Assembly: GCA_023151115.1 (NCBI GenBank)
Contig: JAKLJP010000002.1
Coordinates: 310,001 to 374,000 of the forward strand
Length of the DNA stretch: 64,000 nucleotides
Direction: 5' to 3'
Origin: Anaerolineae bacterium
GTDB lineage: Bacteria; Chloroflexota; Anaerolineae; 4572-78; J111
In this document: piece by piece, positions 49,030-57,863 of the stretch
How positions within the stretch are numbered: the stretch's first letter is position 1
Layout of the letters: each line of letters begins with the position of its first letter
Notes under the pieces: generated by a model
Told to the model about the DNA's origin: nothing
Database searches by the model: none
The model's input: the letters and a program-made list of their open reading frames with translations, nothing else
Made by a program: the position numbers and the translations under genes

Positions 49030-50901
49030 ATGGACATGATCAGAATACAGCAATTGAATAATGCGCCGGTTAATGCCCTGGAAAATGCTTCGCCAATGTC
49101 TCTCGAAGGGGGAGAGCGCGACCCTTTAACTCGTTTAACCAAAGAGATCAAAGAAGTCTCAACCCTGTACAATATTGGCGTGGCCGTCGGTTCCAGTTTG
49201 GAGTTGAAAGAGGTCATCAGAACGCTCTATAAAGAGAGCACTCGCTTAATTGACACCTCTAACTTTGCGATTGTCCTCTATGATGAAGTCAGCCAGACTT
49301 TAAACTTTAAATTAATGATTGACCAGGGCAAAATGGTCAAGCCCATGTCGGTTAAATTGGCCGAAGACCGCGGCTTGACCGGGCGGGTTTTAACCTCGCA
49401 GTCGCCTTTGCTTGTTTCAGATTTTCCCGCTGCTAACAACTCCAACAATGCTAATCAACGCATCCGTTCCTGGTTAGGGGTGCCAATTCTGAATCCTACC
49501 TTACCCCACGACAACGCCCAGGGGGTGATTGCCACCTGGAGCTATCAGCCGCATGCCTTCAGCGATCATGATCTGTGGCTGCTATCGGCCATTGCCACCC
49601 AGGCCGCCATTGCCGTGCGCAATGCTCATTTGTTTGAGTCCAGCCAGCGCCGGGCGGCCGAGATGGCCCTCCTGAACGATGTTGCCCGCACGCTTTCTTC
49701 GACACTACAGCTTGACGAAGTTCTCACCCGGATTATGGAGCAGGTTGAGGGTCTGCTCAACGTCGAGGCCGGCTCGCTGTTATTGACCGATCCGGCCACC
49801 GGCGAACTGGTCTTTCAAATTGCGCTGGGCGATAAAGCTGATGAGATTAAACCCTTCCGCATCCCTAAAGGGGAAGGTATCGCCGGAGAAGTAGCCTTGA
49901 CCGGCACACCCTTGATGATTGCCAATGCCGACCAGGATAAACGCCATTTCAAAAAGCTGGATCAAACCACCAATTTTTTGACCCGCAATATTTTATGCGT
50001 TCCCCTGGTTTTGTACGATCAAATCATTGGGGTGTTGGAAGTTATCAACAAACGGGAAGGCAACTTTACCCAAACCGATTTGGAACTGCTCAGCTCGATT
50101 GCCTCTTACGCCGCTATCGCCATTCAAAACGCCCGCCTGCACGAAAATGTGCTGGCCGAGCGTGATAAAGTGGTCGAGGCCGAAGAAGAGGCCCGCAAAA
50201 AATTGGCCCGTGATTTGCACGACGGTCCCACCCAGCTTGTGGCAGGCATCAAAATGAGTCTCGATTTCTCCAGAAAGGCCCTGGAAAAAGACCCATCCTT
50301 ACTGCCTAAAGAGCTAAATTATATGCTGGAGTTGGCCGACCGGGCCACCTACCAGATGCGCACCATGCTTTTCGAGCTGCGGCCCCTGGTGCTTGAAACC
50401 CAGGGGTTGGGCGCAGCCTTGCAAGTATTTATAGACCGGCGGCAGAAGGATATTACGGGTGAAACTCCCCGGTTGACCCTCAAAGTTGAAACCGACAACC
50501 CGAGCGGCGATATTTCGCGCCAGGATGGCAAAGTTGAAGCGGCAATTTTTGCCATTGTCCAGGAAACGGTGAACAACGCCATCAAACACGCCCAGGCCCA
50601 AAATATTGTGGTTCAGCTTACCGAAACTAACACTGCTATTTACACCGTCATCAGAGATGACGGTAAAGGCTTTGATGTCAACGAGGTGCTGAATAATTAT
50701 GAGCAGCGTGGCAGCCTGGGCATGATCAACCTTAAAGAACGAACCCAGTTGATTGGTGGTGAATTGAATATTCGCTCCGCGCCGGGGCAAGGCACTCGTA
50801 TCACCATTCAAGTTCCCAAAGAACAATCGGAACGGATGAAAAAACGCAACACCACCGGCACGCTGGCCCTCTCAAACAGGATTAAAGAAAAAACTAATTA
50901 A
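49030..50901 (+). CDS. GAF-GAF sensor histidine kinase (NarX/DegS type)
   Basis: This 623-residue cytoplasmic protein has no membrane segment. Two GAF domains (about 48-200 and 215-370; WLGVPIL, GVIATW, GEGIAGEVALTG, VPLVLYDQIIGVLEVINK) are followed by a HisKA_3 dimerisation domain with ARKKLARDLHDGPTQ (phospho-acceptor His397) and an HATPase_c domain (VQETVNNAIKHA, VIRDDGKGFD, GSLGMINLKERTQLIGG). It should pass phosphate to a LuxR/NarL-type response regulator, which is not in the window. The ligand of the GAF domains is unknown. The stop lies at the edge of an ATTGTGAATTGCC repeat. Confidence 0.94.
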   Translation: MDMIRIQQLNNAPVNALENASPMSLEGGERDPLTRLTKEIKEVSTLYNIGVAVGSSLELKEVIRTLYKESTRLIDTSNFAIVLYDEVSQTLNFKLMIDQGKMVKPMSVKLAEDRGLTGRVLTSQSPLLVSDFPAANNSNNANQRIRSWLGVPILNPTLPHDNAQGVIATWSYQPHAFSDHDLWLLSAIATQAAIAVRNAHLFESSQRRAAEMALLNDVARTLSSTLQLDEVLTRIMEQVEGLLNVEAGSLLLTDPATGELVFQIALGDKADEIKPFRIPKGEGIAGEVALTGTPLMIANADQDKRHFKKLDQTTNFLTRNILCVPLVLYDQIIGVLEVINKREGNFTQTDLELLSSIASYAAIAIQNARLHENVLAERDKVVEAEEEARKKLARDLHDGPTQLVAGIKMSLDFSRKALEKDPSLLPKELNYMLELADRATYQMRTMLFELRPLVLETQGLGAALQVFIDRRQKDITGETPRLTLKVETDNPSGDISRQDGKVEAAIFAIVQETVNNAIKHAQAQNIVVQLTETNTAIYTVIRDDGKGFDVNEVLNNYEQRGSLGMINLKERTQLIGGELNIRSAPGQGTRITIQVPKEQSERMKKRNTTGTLALSNRIKEKTN

Positions 50902-50954
50902 TTGTGAATTGCCAATTGCCAATTGCGAATTTTCATTAACCATTCACAATTATC
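50897..50954. repeat. AATTGTGAATTGCC-unit inverted array
   Basis: ATTGTGAATT and tandem GCCAATT units face AACCATTCACAATTAT. It overlaps the 3' end of the histidine kinase gene and fills the gap to the O-antigen ligase-like gene. An in-frame start inside it was rejected in favour of ATG 50968. Confidence 0.7.
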
Positions 50955-50967
50955 AAGCTCTCTGCTT

Positions 50968-52431
50968 ATGTCAATTGCTCTGGATAAGTTACGCACCTGG
51001 GTAACCGCCGACAATCCCCGGACAGCCATGTCTGGGGTTATTTTTGTGGCGCTGCTGGCCGGAATTTTGGTGGGGGCGCTGTTCGGCAGCCTGGGGCCGA
51101 TTATAGCTATTGGCCTTATCGCGGCGCTGACGGTGGGCATCCTCATGCTGCGCAGCACCCAGGTGGGTTTGTTTGCCCTGGTAGCATTGATTTGTTTGCT
51201 GCCTTACGGCGCACTGCCTTTTACCATCGGTTTTCGCCCCACGTTTTTGGACTTGGCGCTGGGCTCGCTGTTTGGAGTCTGGGCTTTACGTTTAATCACC
51301 GGCCAGCAGCGGACCTTTATCAGCTCGCCGCTGGGCATGCTCATTTTTATCTTTCAAGGTTGGGCGCTGTTTATCTTTATTTTTGGGCTGCGTTACGGGG
51401 GATTGAATGTCACTGTGGCCCGCAACTTCCTGGAAGTGCTGTTGTCGGTTAGCCTCTTTTTCCTGGTCATCAATCAGGTCAAAACAGTGGCGGCGCTCAA
51501 CCAACTTTCACAGATCATCATTGTGGCGGGCGGAGCTGCGGCCGGGTTGGGCATTTTTTTCTATGTTATCCCCGAAAATTGGACGGTGCAGCTTTTATCG
51601 CTGCTGCGAGTCTTTCAATACCCCACCGAAGGCATATTGCGCTACATTGAAGACGACCCGGAACAGCCGATGCGGGCCATTTCTACCTCGATTGACCCCA
51701 ACGCTTTGGGCGGCCTGTTGGTCTTTCTGACCATCATTACAGTGGCCCACCTGTTAGCCGCCCGGCCAATTATGCCGCGCCGCTATCTCTCGCTTATGAG
51801 CGGCTTGATGCTGGCCTGTCTCTATCTGACCTACTCGCGCGGCTCGTTGTTGGGTGTTGTCGCCGGGTTGGGGCTGATGAGTTTACTGCGCTATCGCAAG
51901 CTTATCTGGCTGATGCTGGTCGCAGCAATTTTAGTCGCCGTACTCCCTCAAACCCAGCTTTATGTCGAGCGATTTGTCGAAGGTATCCAGGGTGAAGATT
52001 TGGCAACGCAAATGCGTTTTGGCGAATATAAAGATGCCTTTGAGCTGATTAGTCGCTATCCGCTGACCGGGGTAGGTTTTTTTGGTACGCCTGATATTGA
52101 TGTCTACGTGGGCGTCTCCAGTGTTTATCTGCTCCTGGCCCAACAGGTCGGCCTGATGGGGGCAGGGCTATACGTACTGGTGGGCGCGGCTTATATTGTG
52201 GTGATTCTGATAGCCCTCCATCGTTTACCCAAAGCCCATTCCATGGAAGCGCCGCTGCTGGGCTACGGTTTCGCTATCCTTGGCGCGATGGTCGGCGGGG
52301 TGTTTGACCACTTTTATTTTAACTTAACCTTTATCCATATTGCCGCGCTCTATTGGCTGGTCATGGGGTTGGGCACGGCGGCAGTGTTGCTCAGCCGGGC
52401 TGAAGCAGTAGCCAGGGAACGCCAGCAGTAA
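50968..52431 (+). CDS. O-antigen ligase / polymerase-like membrane protein (Wzy_C)
   Basis: This 487-residue protein has about twelve hydrophobic helices. The signature region is YLTYSRGSLLGVVAGL, then AFELISRYPLTGVGFFGT followed by the loop and NLTFIHIAALYWLV. TYSRGSLLG and the Arg/His-containing periplasmic loop are typical of the Wzy_C (O-antigen ligase, WaaL/PglL) superfamily. It should join or polymerise lipid-linked glycans outside the membrane. Gram-negative O-antigen is not implied, because such proteins also serve teichoic-acid-like or S-layer glycans. It follows the kinase gene after a 66-base gap filled by a repeat. Confidence 0.88.
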   Translation: MSIALDKLRTWVTADNPRTAMSGVIFVALLAGILVGALFGSLGPIIAIGLIAALTVGILMLRSTQVGLFALVALICLLPYGALPFTIGFRPTFLDLALGSLFGVWALRLITGQQRTFISSPLGMLIFIFQGWALFIFIFGLRYGGLNVTVARNFLEVLLSVSLFFLVINQVKTVAALNQLSQIIIVAGGAAAGLGIFFYVIPENWTVQLLSLLRVFQYPTEGILRYIEDDPEQPMRAISTSIDPNALGGLLVFLTIITVAHLLAARPIMPRRYLSLMSGLMLACLYLTYSRGSLLGVVAGLGLMSLLRYRKLIWLMLVAAILVAVLPQTQLYVERFVEGIQGEDLATQMRFGEYKDAFELISRYPLTGVGFFGTPDIDVYVGVSSVYLLLAQQVGLMGAGLYVLVGAAYIVVILIALHRLPKAHSMEAPLLGYGFAILGAMVGGVFDHFYFNLTFIHIAALYWLVMGLGTAAVLLSRAEAVARERQQ

Positions 52432-52524
52432 GCCTGGTTGAATTGCGGGAGGCACTGTCACCCCAATCTCGGTCTGGTTCCCCAGAATTGCCATTTGTTC
52501 CATAATCGCCCATAATGACTGGCT

Positions 52525-53184
52525 ATGCTCTTACCGCGCTGGCTGCTCAAACTCGGTTTTCACCTGCTCTACTACCAGATGGCCTGGACCTACGACCTCG
52601 TAGCCTGGTCGGTTTCGTTTGGGCAGTGGGCCGCCTGGCGGCGGTTAGCCCTGCCTTTTTTGCAGCCCGGCCCTACCCTGGAATTAGCTTACGGTACCGG
52701 CGCGCTTTTTGCCGAGCTGACTGAGGCCGGCTACCAACCGGTTGGAGTTGACCTGTCACCCTATATGGCTCGCCTGGCCAGCCGGCGACTGCGCGGACGC
52801 GGACTGCCACTGCGGCTCAACCGGGCCAGGGCGCAAACGCTGCCCTTTCCCTCGAATTGCTTTGCCAATGTCGTCGCCACCTTTCCCACCGATTACATGC
52901 TGGCCCAGGATACGATAGCTGAAATTCAGCGAGTGCTGCGCCGCGCCGCCGAGTCGCAGCCGCCGGGCCGGTTGGTGGTGGTTTTTGAAGGGCAGTTGCG
53001 CGGCCCCTGGCCGTTGCGCTCCTTCATTGATTGGCTCTACGAGGTTACCGGCCAGCGCAACCTGCCCCCGGCCAAACCCTTGAGCCTGCTCAACCGCGGC
53101 GGGTTTGTGGCTCGCTGGGAATGGGTCGAACGAGAAGGAGCAGTCGCGCGGCTACTCATTGCCGATAAGAATTGTGAATTGTAA
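52525..53184 (+). CDS. Class I SAM-dependent methyltransferase
   Basis: This 219-residue protein has motif I TLELAYGTGALFAEL (Ala where Gly is usual in ExGxG), then VGVDLSPYMARLASRRL with the SAM-binding acidic residue, LPFPSNCFANVVATFPTDYM (post-II region) and QRVLRRAAESQPPGRLVVVF. The shape is that of small-molecule Methyltransf_11-like enzymes. Two hydrophobic residue-rich N-terminal segments (LLKLGFHLLYYQM) may touch the membrane. The last codons (KNCEL) and TAA come from the AATTGTGAATTG repeat, so the native C-terminus may have been replaced. The substrate is unknown. Confidence 0.85.
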   Translation: MLLPRWLLKLGFHLLYYQMAWTYDLVAWSVSFGQWAAWRRLALPFLQPGPTLELAYGTGALFAELTEAGYQPVGVDLSPYMARLASRRLRGRGLPLRLNRARAQTLPFPSNCFANVVATFPTDYMLAQDTIAEIQRVLRRAAESQPPGRLVVVFEGQLRGPWPLRSFIDWLYEVTGQRNLPPAKPLSLLNRGGFVARWEWVEREGAVARLLIADKNCEL

Positions 53185-53262
53185 ATTGGCAATTGTGAAT
53201 TGTAAATGAATCTAAACATCTCAATTAACAATTAATAATTCACTATTCATAATTCACAATTA
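53172..53262. repeat. AATTGTGAATTGTAA-unit inverted array
   Basis: AATTGTGAATTGTAAATTGG and a second GTGAATTGTAAATG face TTCACTATTCATAATTCACA on the right. The left arm encodes the last residues and stop of the methyltransferase gene. Confidence 0.75.
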
Positions 53263-53342
53263 TTCCCTTCGTATACTTAATGGTATAATGGGCGCTTGTG
53301 AGGGTAGCCGGTAACGTCCTCAAAAATTTTTCCACCGGCGTT

Positions 53343-53393
53343 GTGTTGCGCATTGGATAATGGGAACGGAAGACGCAACACGCAAGACGCATA
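53343..53393. repeat. GTGTTGCG / CGCAACAC inverted repeat with ACGCAAGACGC units
   Basis: GTGTTGCG (53343-53350) and CGCAACAC (53374-53381) are complementary. They are followed by GCAAGACGC. The words match those at 11611-11647. It lies just before the start of the ATPase-propeller gene. TATAAT at 53284-53289 upstream may be a -10 box. Confidence 0.6.
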
Positions 53394-53406
53394 CGGAGTT
53401 TTGATT

Positions 53407-55746
53407 TTGACAGATACAACCAATCCTTATCGTCCGGGCGAGCCGGTTGCTGACCCGGCCATGTTGTTTGGCCGGCAAAATGCCGCCGATTGGATCGAAA
53501 TGCAACTGCTGGGTAACGCCCGGACCCTGGTCCTGAGCGCGCAGCCTTTGGTGGGCAAATCGTCGTTTATCCGGCAGGTAGGCGCGCTCCAAAATCTGGA
53601 AACCCTCAACCTGGCCGTAACCCTGACCGCTCCCGCGGCCGCCCCGGACCCAGGCGACCGGCGTTCTCGCCAGGAAGGGCGAGGACCGAGCGTTATCAAC
53701 GCCACTTTGACCAGCGTCATCGAGCAGCTTGTGCCCCAATTGAGACTGCTCAACCTGACCCCGCCGCTGGCCGGAGATGTGTTAGCCCAGCCGGCCACCG
53801 CCCTGCGTGAACTTTTTACCCTGGTCAACGAGCATCTCGGTTCGCAACGCTTGGTGCTCTATTTTGATGACCTGCATTTACTCCTGACCCACGATAAGGC
53901 CCTGATTGCTTCTTTTTTGAGCAGCCTGCTGCCGTTGTTGGATGAGTGTCCCGGCCTGCACCTGGTTTTTGCCGTCAATCAGGATAAATTGAAGCAAATC
54001 AGCCACCCCCTGCTCGACGGTGCGCCAATCTTTAACCTGGGTGTGCTTACCGCCGACGCCTCACTCAGCATGATCACCCTGCCGGTCAAGAACATTCTGC
54101 GCTTTGATTATGGCGTCACCAAGCGCATTGCCGAAATCAACTCCCATCACCCTTATTACCTGTGCCTCTTTTGTCACACCTTACTCAACCGCCAGGTTTT
54201 TGATGGCTGGGTCAATCAGCGCGATTTCGACGCCGCGCTGGCCGAAATTCTCGACTCGCCCATCGAACCGTTCCGGCAAATTTGGGATCAATCTACCTGG
54301 GCCGAGCGGGCCGTTCTGGCCGGCATGGCCGCAATTCAGGGCGCGCATGGACCGATTACCCGCCAGGAAGTAACCCGATACCTACAGCGGCAGAGCAGCG
54401 CCGTTGCCCCCGACGTGGTCATTCAGGCCCTGGAGTCCCTGGCCGAGCGGGGTGTGCTGGCCCCCATGGGCGCGCTGAGCTACCGTTTTCATGTCGAACT
54501 GCTCCGTTTTTGGCTGCGTGAGCACACCCATCCTGCTGAAATTCTGAGAGAGGTGGATTGGGGTCGGGCAGCCACACAGCTCAAACCCGCACTCAGGGCT
54601 GAAAAAGCATCCCTGCCGGTGGTCGCTTCCCCCAAAGCCAAAAAAGCAGGCCGGCGCCGCCTGTTCTGGCCGCTGCTGATTGCCTTGCTGCTGGTGATGT
54701 GTTTGTTGTCTACCGGCGCTGTTTTTGCCGTCCGCTATCTGGACCTCCCAATTGCTTTTCTGACGACCCCGACTGCAACGCCGACGGCCACCCCGGCCGG
54801 ACAGGCTGCCGTACCGCCGGAGCAGCCCGCTGCTACCACCCCCCCGGAACCGACGGCCACCCCAACTCCGACTCCGCCGCTGGTGGTAGCTCGCACGCTA
54901 CCCTCGCTGACCTACATGGCCCGCGATGTGGACCAGAGCTGGCGCATTTACGTGATGAACGCCGATGGAACCGGCGCAACCGCTCTTTCCCCGGAAGGCG
55001 AGGATGATACCGCCCCGGTCTGGTCGCCCGATGGGCAGCGGATTGCTTTTGTTTCAACGCGGGACGGCAACCGAGAAGTATATGTCGTGGCGGCGGATTG
55101 CGTCAACCTGCCCGAAGGCTGCGGCCCTACGGCCATCAATGTGACCCGCCACCCGGCCGATGATTGGACTCCCTCGTGGTCGCCCGATGGCAAACGGCTG
55201 GCTTTCTCCTCGATTCGCGCCGGCAATTGGGAAATTTTTATCCTGGATATGACCTGTCTGAGTGACCCCGAAACCTGCCCCGACAGAACTATTCAACTGA
55301 CAGATAACGGCGCCGGCAGCCTCGGCCCAGTCTGGTCGCCGGATGGTAGCCGTCTGGCTTTTAGCAGCAAAGCGCCGGGCAATTGGGATCTCTTCACCAT
55401 GACCATTGCCGGCTCAGACCTGCGCCAGGTGACAACCGACCCGGCCAACGATCTCGCCCCGGCCTGGTCGCCCGATGGGACACGGCTGGCTTTTGAGACC
55501 AACCGCGACGGCAACGTGGAAGTATATGTGGTGGACGCCAACGGCGGCGCGGCCCAGAATGTCAGCAATTTTTCTCAAGCCAATGACCACGGCCCCTTCT
55601 GGTCGCCCGATGGGCAGCAGTTGGTTTTCTACTCTAACCGTGAGGGCAATTGGGACATCTTTTCCACTACCCTTGACGGCCAGCTTGTTGTCAACCTCAC
55701 CCAAACCCCCACCCGCGACGAACAAACACCCGCTTGGCGGCCGTAG
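53407..55746 (+). CDS. AAA/STAND-like ATPase with one TM helix and an outside PD40 propeller
   Basis: The protein has 779 residues from TTG 53407, which lies 8 bases after GGAG. The open frame upstream is repeat DNA. Residues about 15-350 form a P-loop ATPase of the kind that starts with a FGRQ motif (PAMLFGRQNAADWIE). Walker A is LSAQPLVGKSSFIRQ (GKS with an atypical start) and Walker B is LVLYFDDLHLLL, then a winged-helix region. The helix is LFWPLLIALLLVMCLLSTGAV at about 415. After a PTATPTATP linker come about five PD40 repeats (VWSPDGQRIAFVSTRDGNRE and variants). The ATPase is inside and the propeller outside, so it may pass a surface signal to the cytoplasm. Confidence 0.88.
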   Translation: MTDTTNPYRPGEPVADPAMLFGRQNAADWIEMQLLGNARTLVLSAQPLVGKSSFIRQVGALQNLETLNLAVTLTAPAAAPDPGDRRSRQEGRGPSVINATLTSVIEQLVPQLRLLNLTPPLAGDVLAQPATALRELFTLVNEHLGSQRLVLYFDDLHLLLTHDKALIASFLSSLLPLLDECPGLHLVFAVNQDKLKQISHPLLDGAPIFNLGVLTADASLSMITLPVKNILRFDYGVTKRIAEINSHHPYYLCLFCHTLLNRQVFDGWVNQRDFDAALAEILDSPIEPFRQIWDQSTWAERAVLAGMAAIQGAHGPITRQEVTRYLQRQSSAVAPDVVIQALESLAERGVLAPMGALSYRFHVELLRFWLREHTHPAEILREVDWGRAATQLKPALRAEKASLPVVASPKAKKAGRRRLFWPLLIALLLVMCLLSTGAVFAVRYLDLPIAFLTTPTATPTATPAGQAAVPPEQPAATTPPEPTATPTPTPPLVVARTLPSLTYMARDVDQSWRIYVMNADGTGATALSPEGEDDTAPVWSPDGQRIAFVSTRDGNREVYVVAADCVNLPEGCGPTAINVTRHPADDWTPSWSPDGKRLAFSSIRAGNWEIFILDMTCLSDPETCPDRTIQLTDNGAGSLGPVWSPDGSRLAFSSKAPGNWDLFTMTIAGSDLRQVTTDPANDLAPAWSPDGTRLAFETNRDGNVEVYVVDANGGAAQNVSNFSQANDHGPFWSPDGQQLVFYSNREGNWDIFSTTLDGQLVVNLTQTPTRDEQTPAWRP

Positions 55747-55799
55747 TTCTCTCCCCTTTGCTTTCTGTGTTATAATTACCCTGGAAAGGAGCCTAAGTT

Positions 55800-56573
55800 A
55801 TGCCAACCCCATTTCCGGGAATGGATCCTTATTTAGAGCGGCGCGGAATCTGGGAGCAGGTTCATACAAATCTGATTGTGAGTATCCAGCGATTCCTGAC
55901 CCCTTTGTTGCGCCCACACTATCACGTTGGGATTGAAGAGCGCACTTATCTGGCCGTATTGCTGCCAGACCAGCAGAGTACCGGTATGCCTGATGTTTTG
56001 ATTGCCACCTCGCAACCCACTCTAAACAGATTTGCTTCTCCGGCGGCTGTCGCTGTCCCTGTGGACGCGCCCGTAGTCGTCGAGTTGCCCATGCCGGAAG
56101 AAGTGAAAGAGCGATACCTGGAAATCCGCGCCCTGCCCGATCAGCAGGTGATTACGGTTATCGAGATTTTGTCGCCCACAAATAAGAGCACCCGTGAGGG
56201 TCGCCAACTCTATGAAGAGAAACGGCTGAAAGTGCTGGGCAGCTTGACTCATTTGGTTGAAATTGACTTGCTGCGGGGAGGACAGCCTTTTCCCATGAAA
56301 GCGCCACGCCAGAGCGACTACCGTTTGGTAGTTAGTCGCAGTGGTCGCCGGCCCTACGCCGATGTCTATTTGTTCAATCTGCCCGACCCTATCCCCGATC
56401 TGCCGATCCCTCTCCGCTCCGGCGAGGAGGAACCACTTGTACCGCTCAACCAAATTCTACACGAGGTCTATGATCAAGGCGGTTATGATTTGGTTATTGA
56501 TTATCAGCAGCCTGTCGAGCCGCCTCTGTCAGAAGCGGAAGCAGAATGGGTTGCCGGGATTTTGGCAGCCTGA
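55800..56573 (+). CDS. DUF4058 family protein
   Basis: This 257-residue soluble protein opens MPTPFPGMDPYLERRGIWEQ, the hallmark of DUF4058, which is common in Chloroflexota, cyanobacteria and planctomycetes. The core shows YLEIRALPDQQVITVIEILS, PTNKSTREGRQLYEEKR and LVEIDLLRGG. The E-x-L-S-P and later conserved Glu and Lys look like a PD-(D/E)XK nuclease-type fold, but that is my inference. AAGGAG precedes the ATG and a TATAAT (55771-55776) lies upstream. It is followed after 27 bases by the restriction-modification pair, though a functional link is unproven. Confidence 0.85.
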   Translation: MPTPFPGMDPYLERRGIWEQVHTNLIVSIQRFLTPLLRPHYHVGIEERTYLAVLLPDQQSTGMPDVLIATSQPTLNRFASPAAVAVPVDAPVVVELPMPEEVKERYLEIRALPDQQVITVIEILSPTNKSTREGRQLYEEKRLKVLGSLTHLVEIDLLRGGQPFPMKAPRQSDYRLVVSRSGRRPYADVYLFNLPDPIPDLPIPLRSGEEEPLVPLNQILHEVYDQGGYDLVIDYQQPVEPPLSEAEAEWVAGILAA

Positions 56574-56600
56574 TAACTTTGGCTGTTTAGGATACGATAA

Positions 56601-57839
56601 ATGACTCTTCTCACTGGCGTTTATGCAGAAACGCCTCTCAATACATCTGAGATACCGAAGGCTGACCTTAATATTGAAAATAAGCTTCGCAGTAACCCCT
56701 TGGGTTGGAATGGACAATTTTCTCCTCAACTAATTCAGGTGCTTTTGAATAGATACGCTGGACATGGAATGGTCGTCTTTGATCCTTTTCTGGGTAGCGG
56801 AACCACGCTGCTGGAAGCTGGTATCGCTAATCTTGCTGCGAGTGGTACCGAAATTAATCCTGCGGCCATAGCGCTTGCCCAAACCTACAAATTTGTCAAT
56901 GTTTCAATTGAAAAGCGTCGCTTTCATCTAGATAAGGTGTCATCCTTGCTTCAATCCGAGTTTTTGAATACATTTCCCCTTTTTCAGGCTATTGACCAAA
57001 ATGGGCAAAAGCAAGATACGAAAACACTTAAACAAAAACTTATGCGCTTACCACCCCTCATCGAAGAACGTTTACAGTACCAGTTATTAGAAACGTTGAT
57101 TGCGCTTTTGGATTTCTTTAAACCAAATCTATCAGCAGACAGGGTTTTTATGGTCTGGAGCAAGTTAGCTCAACATGTTATGCAACTGCCGTTCTCCCAG
57201 CAACCCATTGAAGTGTATCATGCCGACGCTCGTAAAACTCCTTTACCAAACTCTTCAGTAGATATGGTTATTACCTCTCCCCCTTACATTAATGTTTTTA
57301 ATTATCACCAACAGTACCGGGCCTCAATGGAGGCATTGAATTGGAATTTGCTTAAAGTAGCAAAGTCAGAGATTGGCGCTAATCGAAAACATCGAAGCAA
57401 CAGATTCTTAACTGTTATTCAATACTGTTTGGACATCTCTCAAGTGTTTAACGAACTTCTTAGAGTATGTCGCCCCCAGGCCAGGCTTATTTTTATTGTC
57501 GGGCGAGAGTCGACAGTTTTGGGAACCCCATTTTTTAATGGAGAGATTGTGGCCGAAATTGCATACAGGGCTTTGGGTTTTGACTTAATGCTTAAGCAGG
57601 AAAGAGTCTTTCTCAACCGTTATGGGCAGAACATTTATGAAGATATTCTCCACTTTTCACCCCCAACAAGAGAGATGGCAGGGGCATTTCTGGAATGTGC
57701 CAGAGATGTAGCCCAAGAGGTGCTAGAAGCTGCTTATTTAAAGGCTCCTGAAAAAGCCAGAGTGGATATAAAATCAACCCTGGAGAATATTAATACAGTT
57801 CAGCCATCCCCTTTATTCAATTTGTTGTTGGAAGTTTGA
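56601..57839 (+). CDS. Type II DNA methyltransferase (N4-cytosine or N6-adenine)
   Basis: This 412-residue enzyme shows motif I VVFDPFLGSGTTLLEAG (AdoMet binding) and motif IV VITSPPYINVF. The TSPPY form is usual for N4-cytosine methylases but also occurs in N6-adenine ones. The region NPLGWNGQFSPQLIQVLL before motif I acts as motif X. The order X, I, IV with the recognition region between or after is gamma-like. A C-terminal stretch (FIVGRESTVLGTPF) is typical of this group. The gene and the next one are clearly richer in A+T than neighbours, suggesting transfer. The endonuclease gene starts 24 bases after its stop. Target sequence unknown. Confidence 0.88.
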   Translation: MTLLTGVYAETPLNTSEIPKADLNIENKLRSNPLGWNGQFSPQLIQVLLNRYAGHGMVVFDPFLGSGTTLLEAGIANLAASGTEINPAAIALAQTYKFVNVSIEKRRFHLDKVSSLLQSEFLNTFPLFQAIDQNGQKQDTKTLKQKLMRLPPLIEERLQYQLLETLIALLDFFKPNLSADRVFMVWSKLAQHVMQLPFSQQPIEVYHADARKTPLPNSSVDMVITSPPYINVFNYHQQYRASMEALNWNLLKVAKSEIGANRKHRSNRFLTVIQYCLDISQVFNELLRVCRPQARLIFIVGRESTVLGTPFFNGEIVAEIAYRALGFDLMLKQERVFLNRYGQNIYEDILHFSPPTREMAGAFLECARDVAQEVLEAAYLKAPEKARVDIKSTLENINTVQPSPLFNLLLEV

Positions 57840-57863
57840 GGCTATCAAAGCGAAAGGTCTTCT

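Noticed and set aside
52515..52724. A 69-codon frame overlapping the start of the methyltransferase
   Set aside because: It is out of frame with the methyltransferase motifs and has no domain of its own.
53341..53406. An upstream start for the ATPase-propeller protein
   Set aside because: The DNA is an intergenic repeat with GTGTTGCG/CGCAACAC arms, and TTG 53407 has a well-spaced GGAG.
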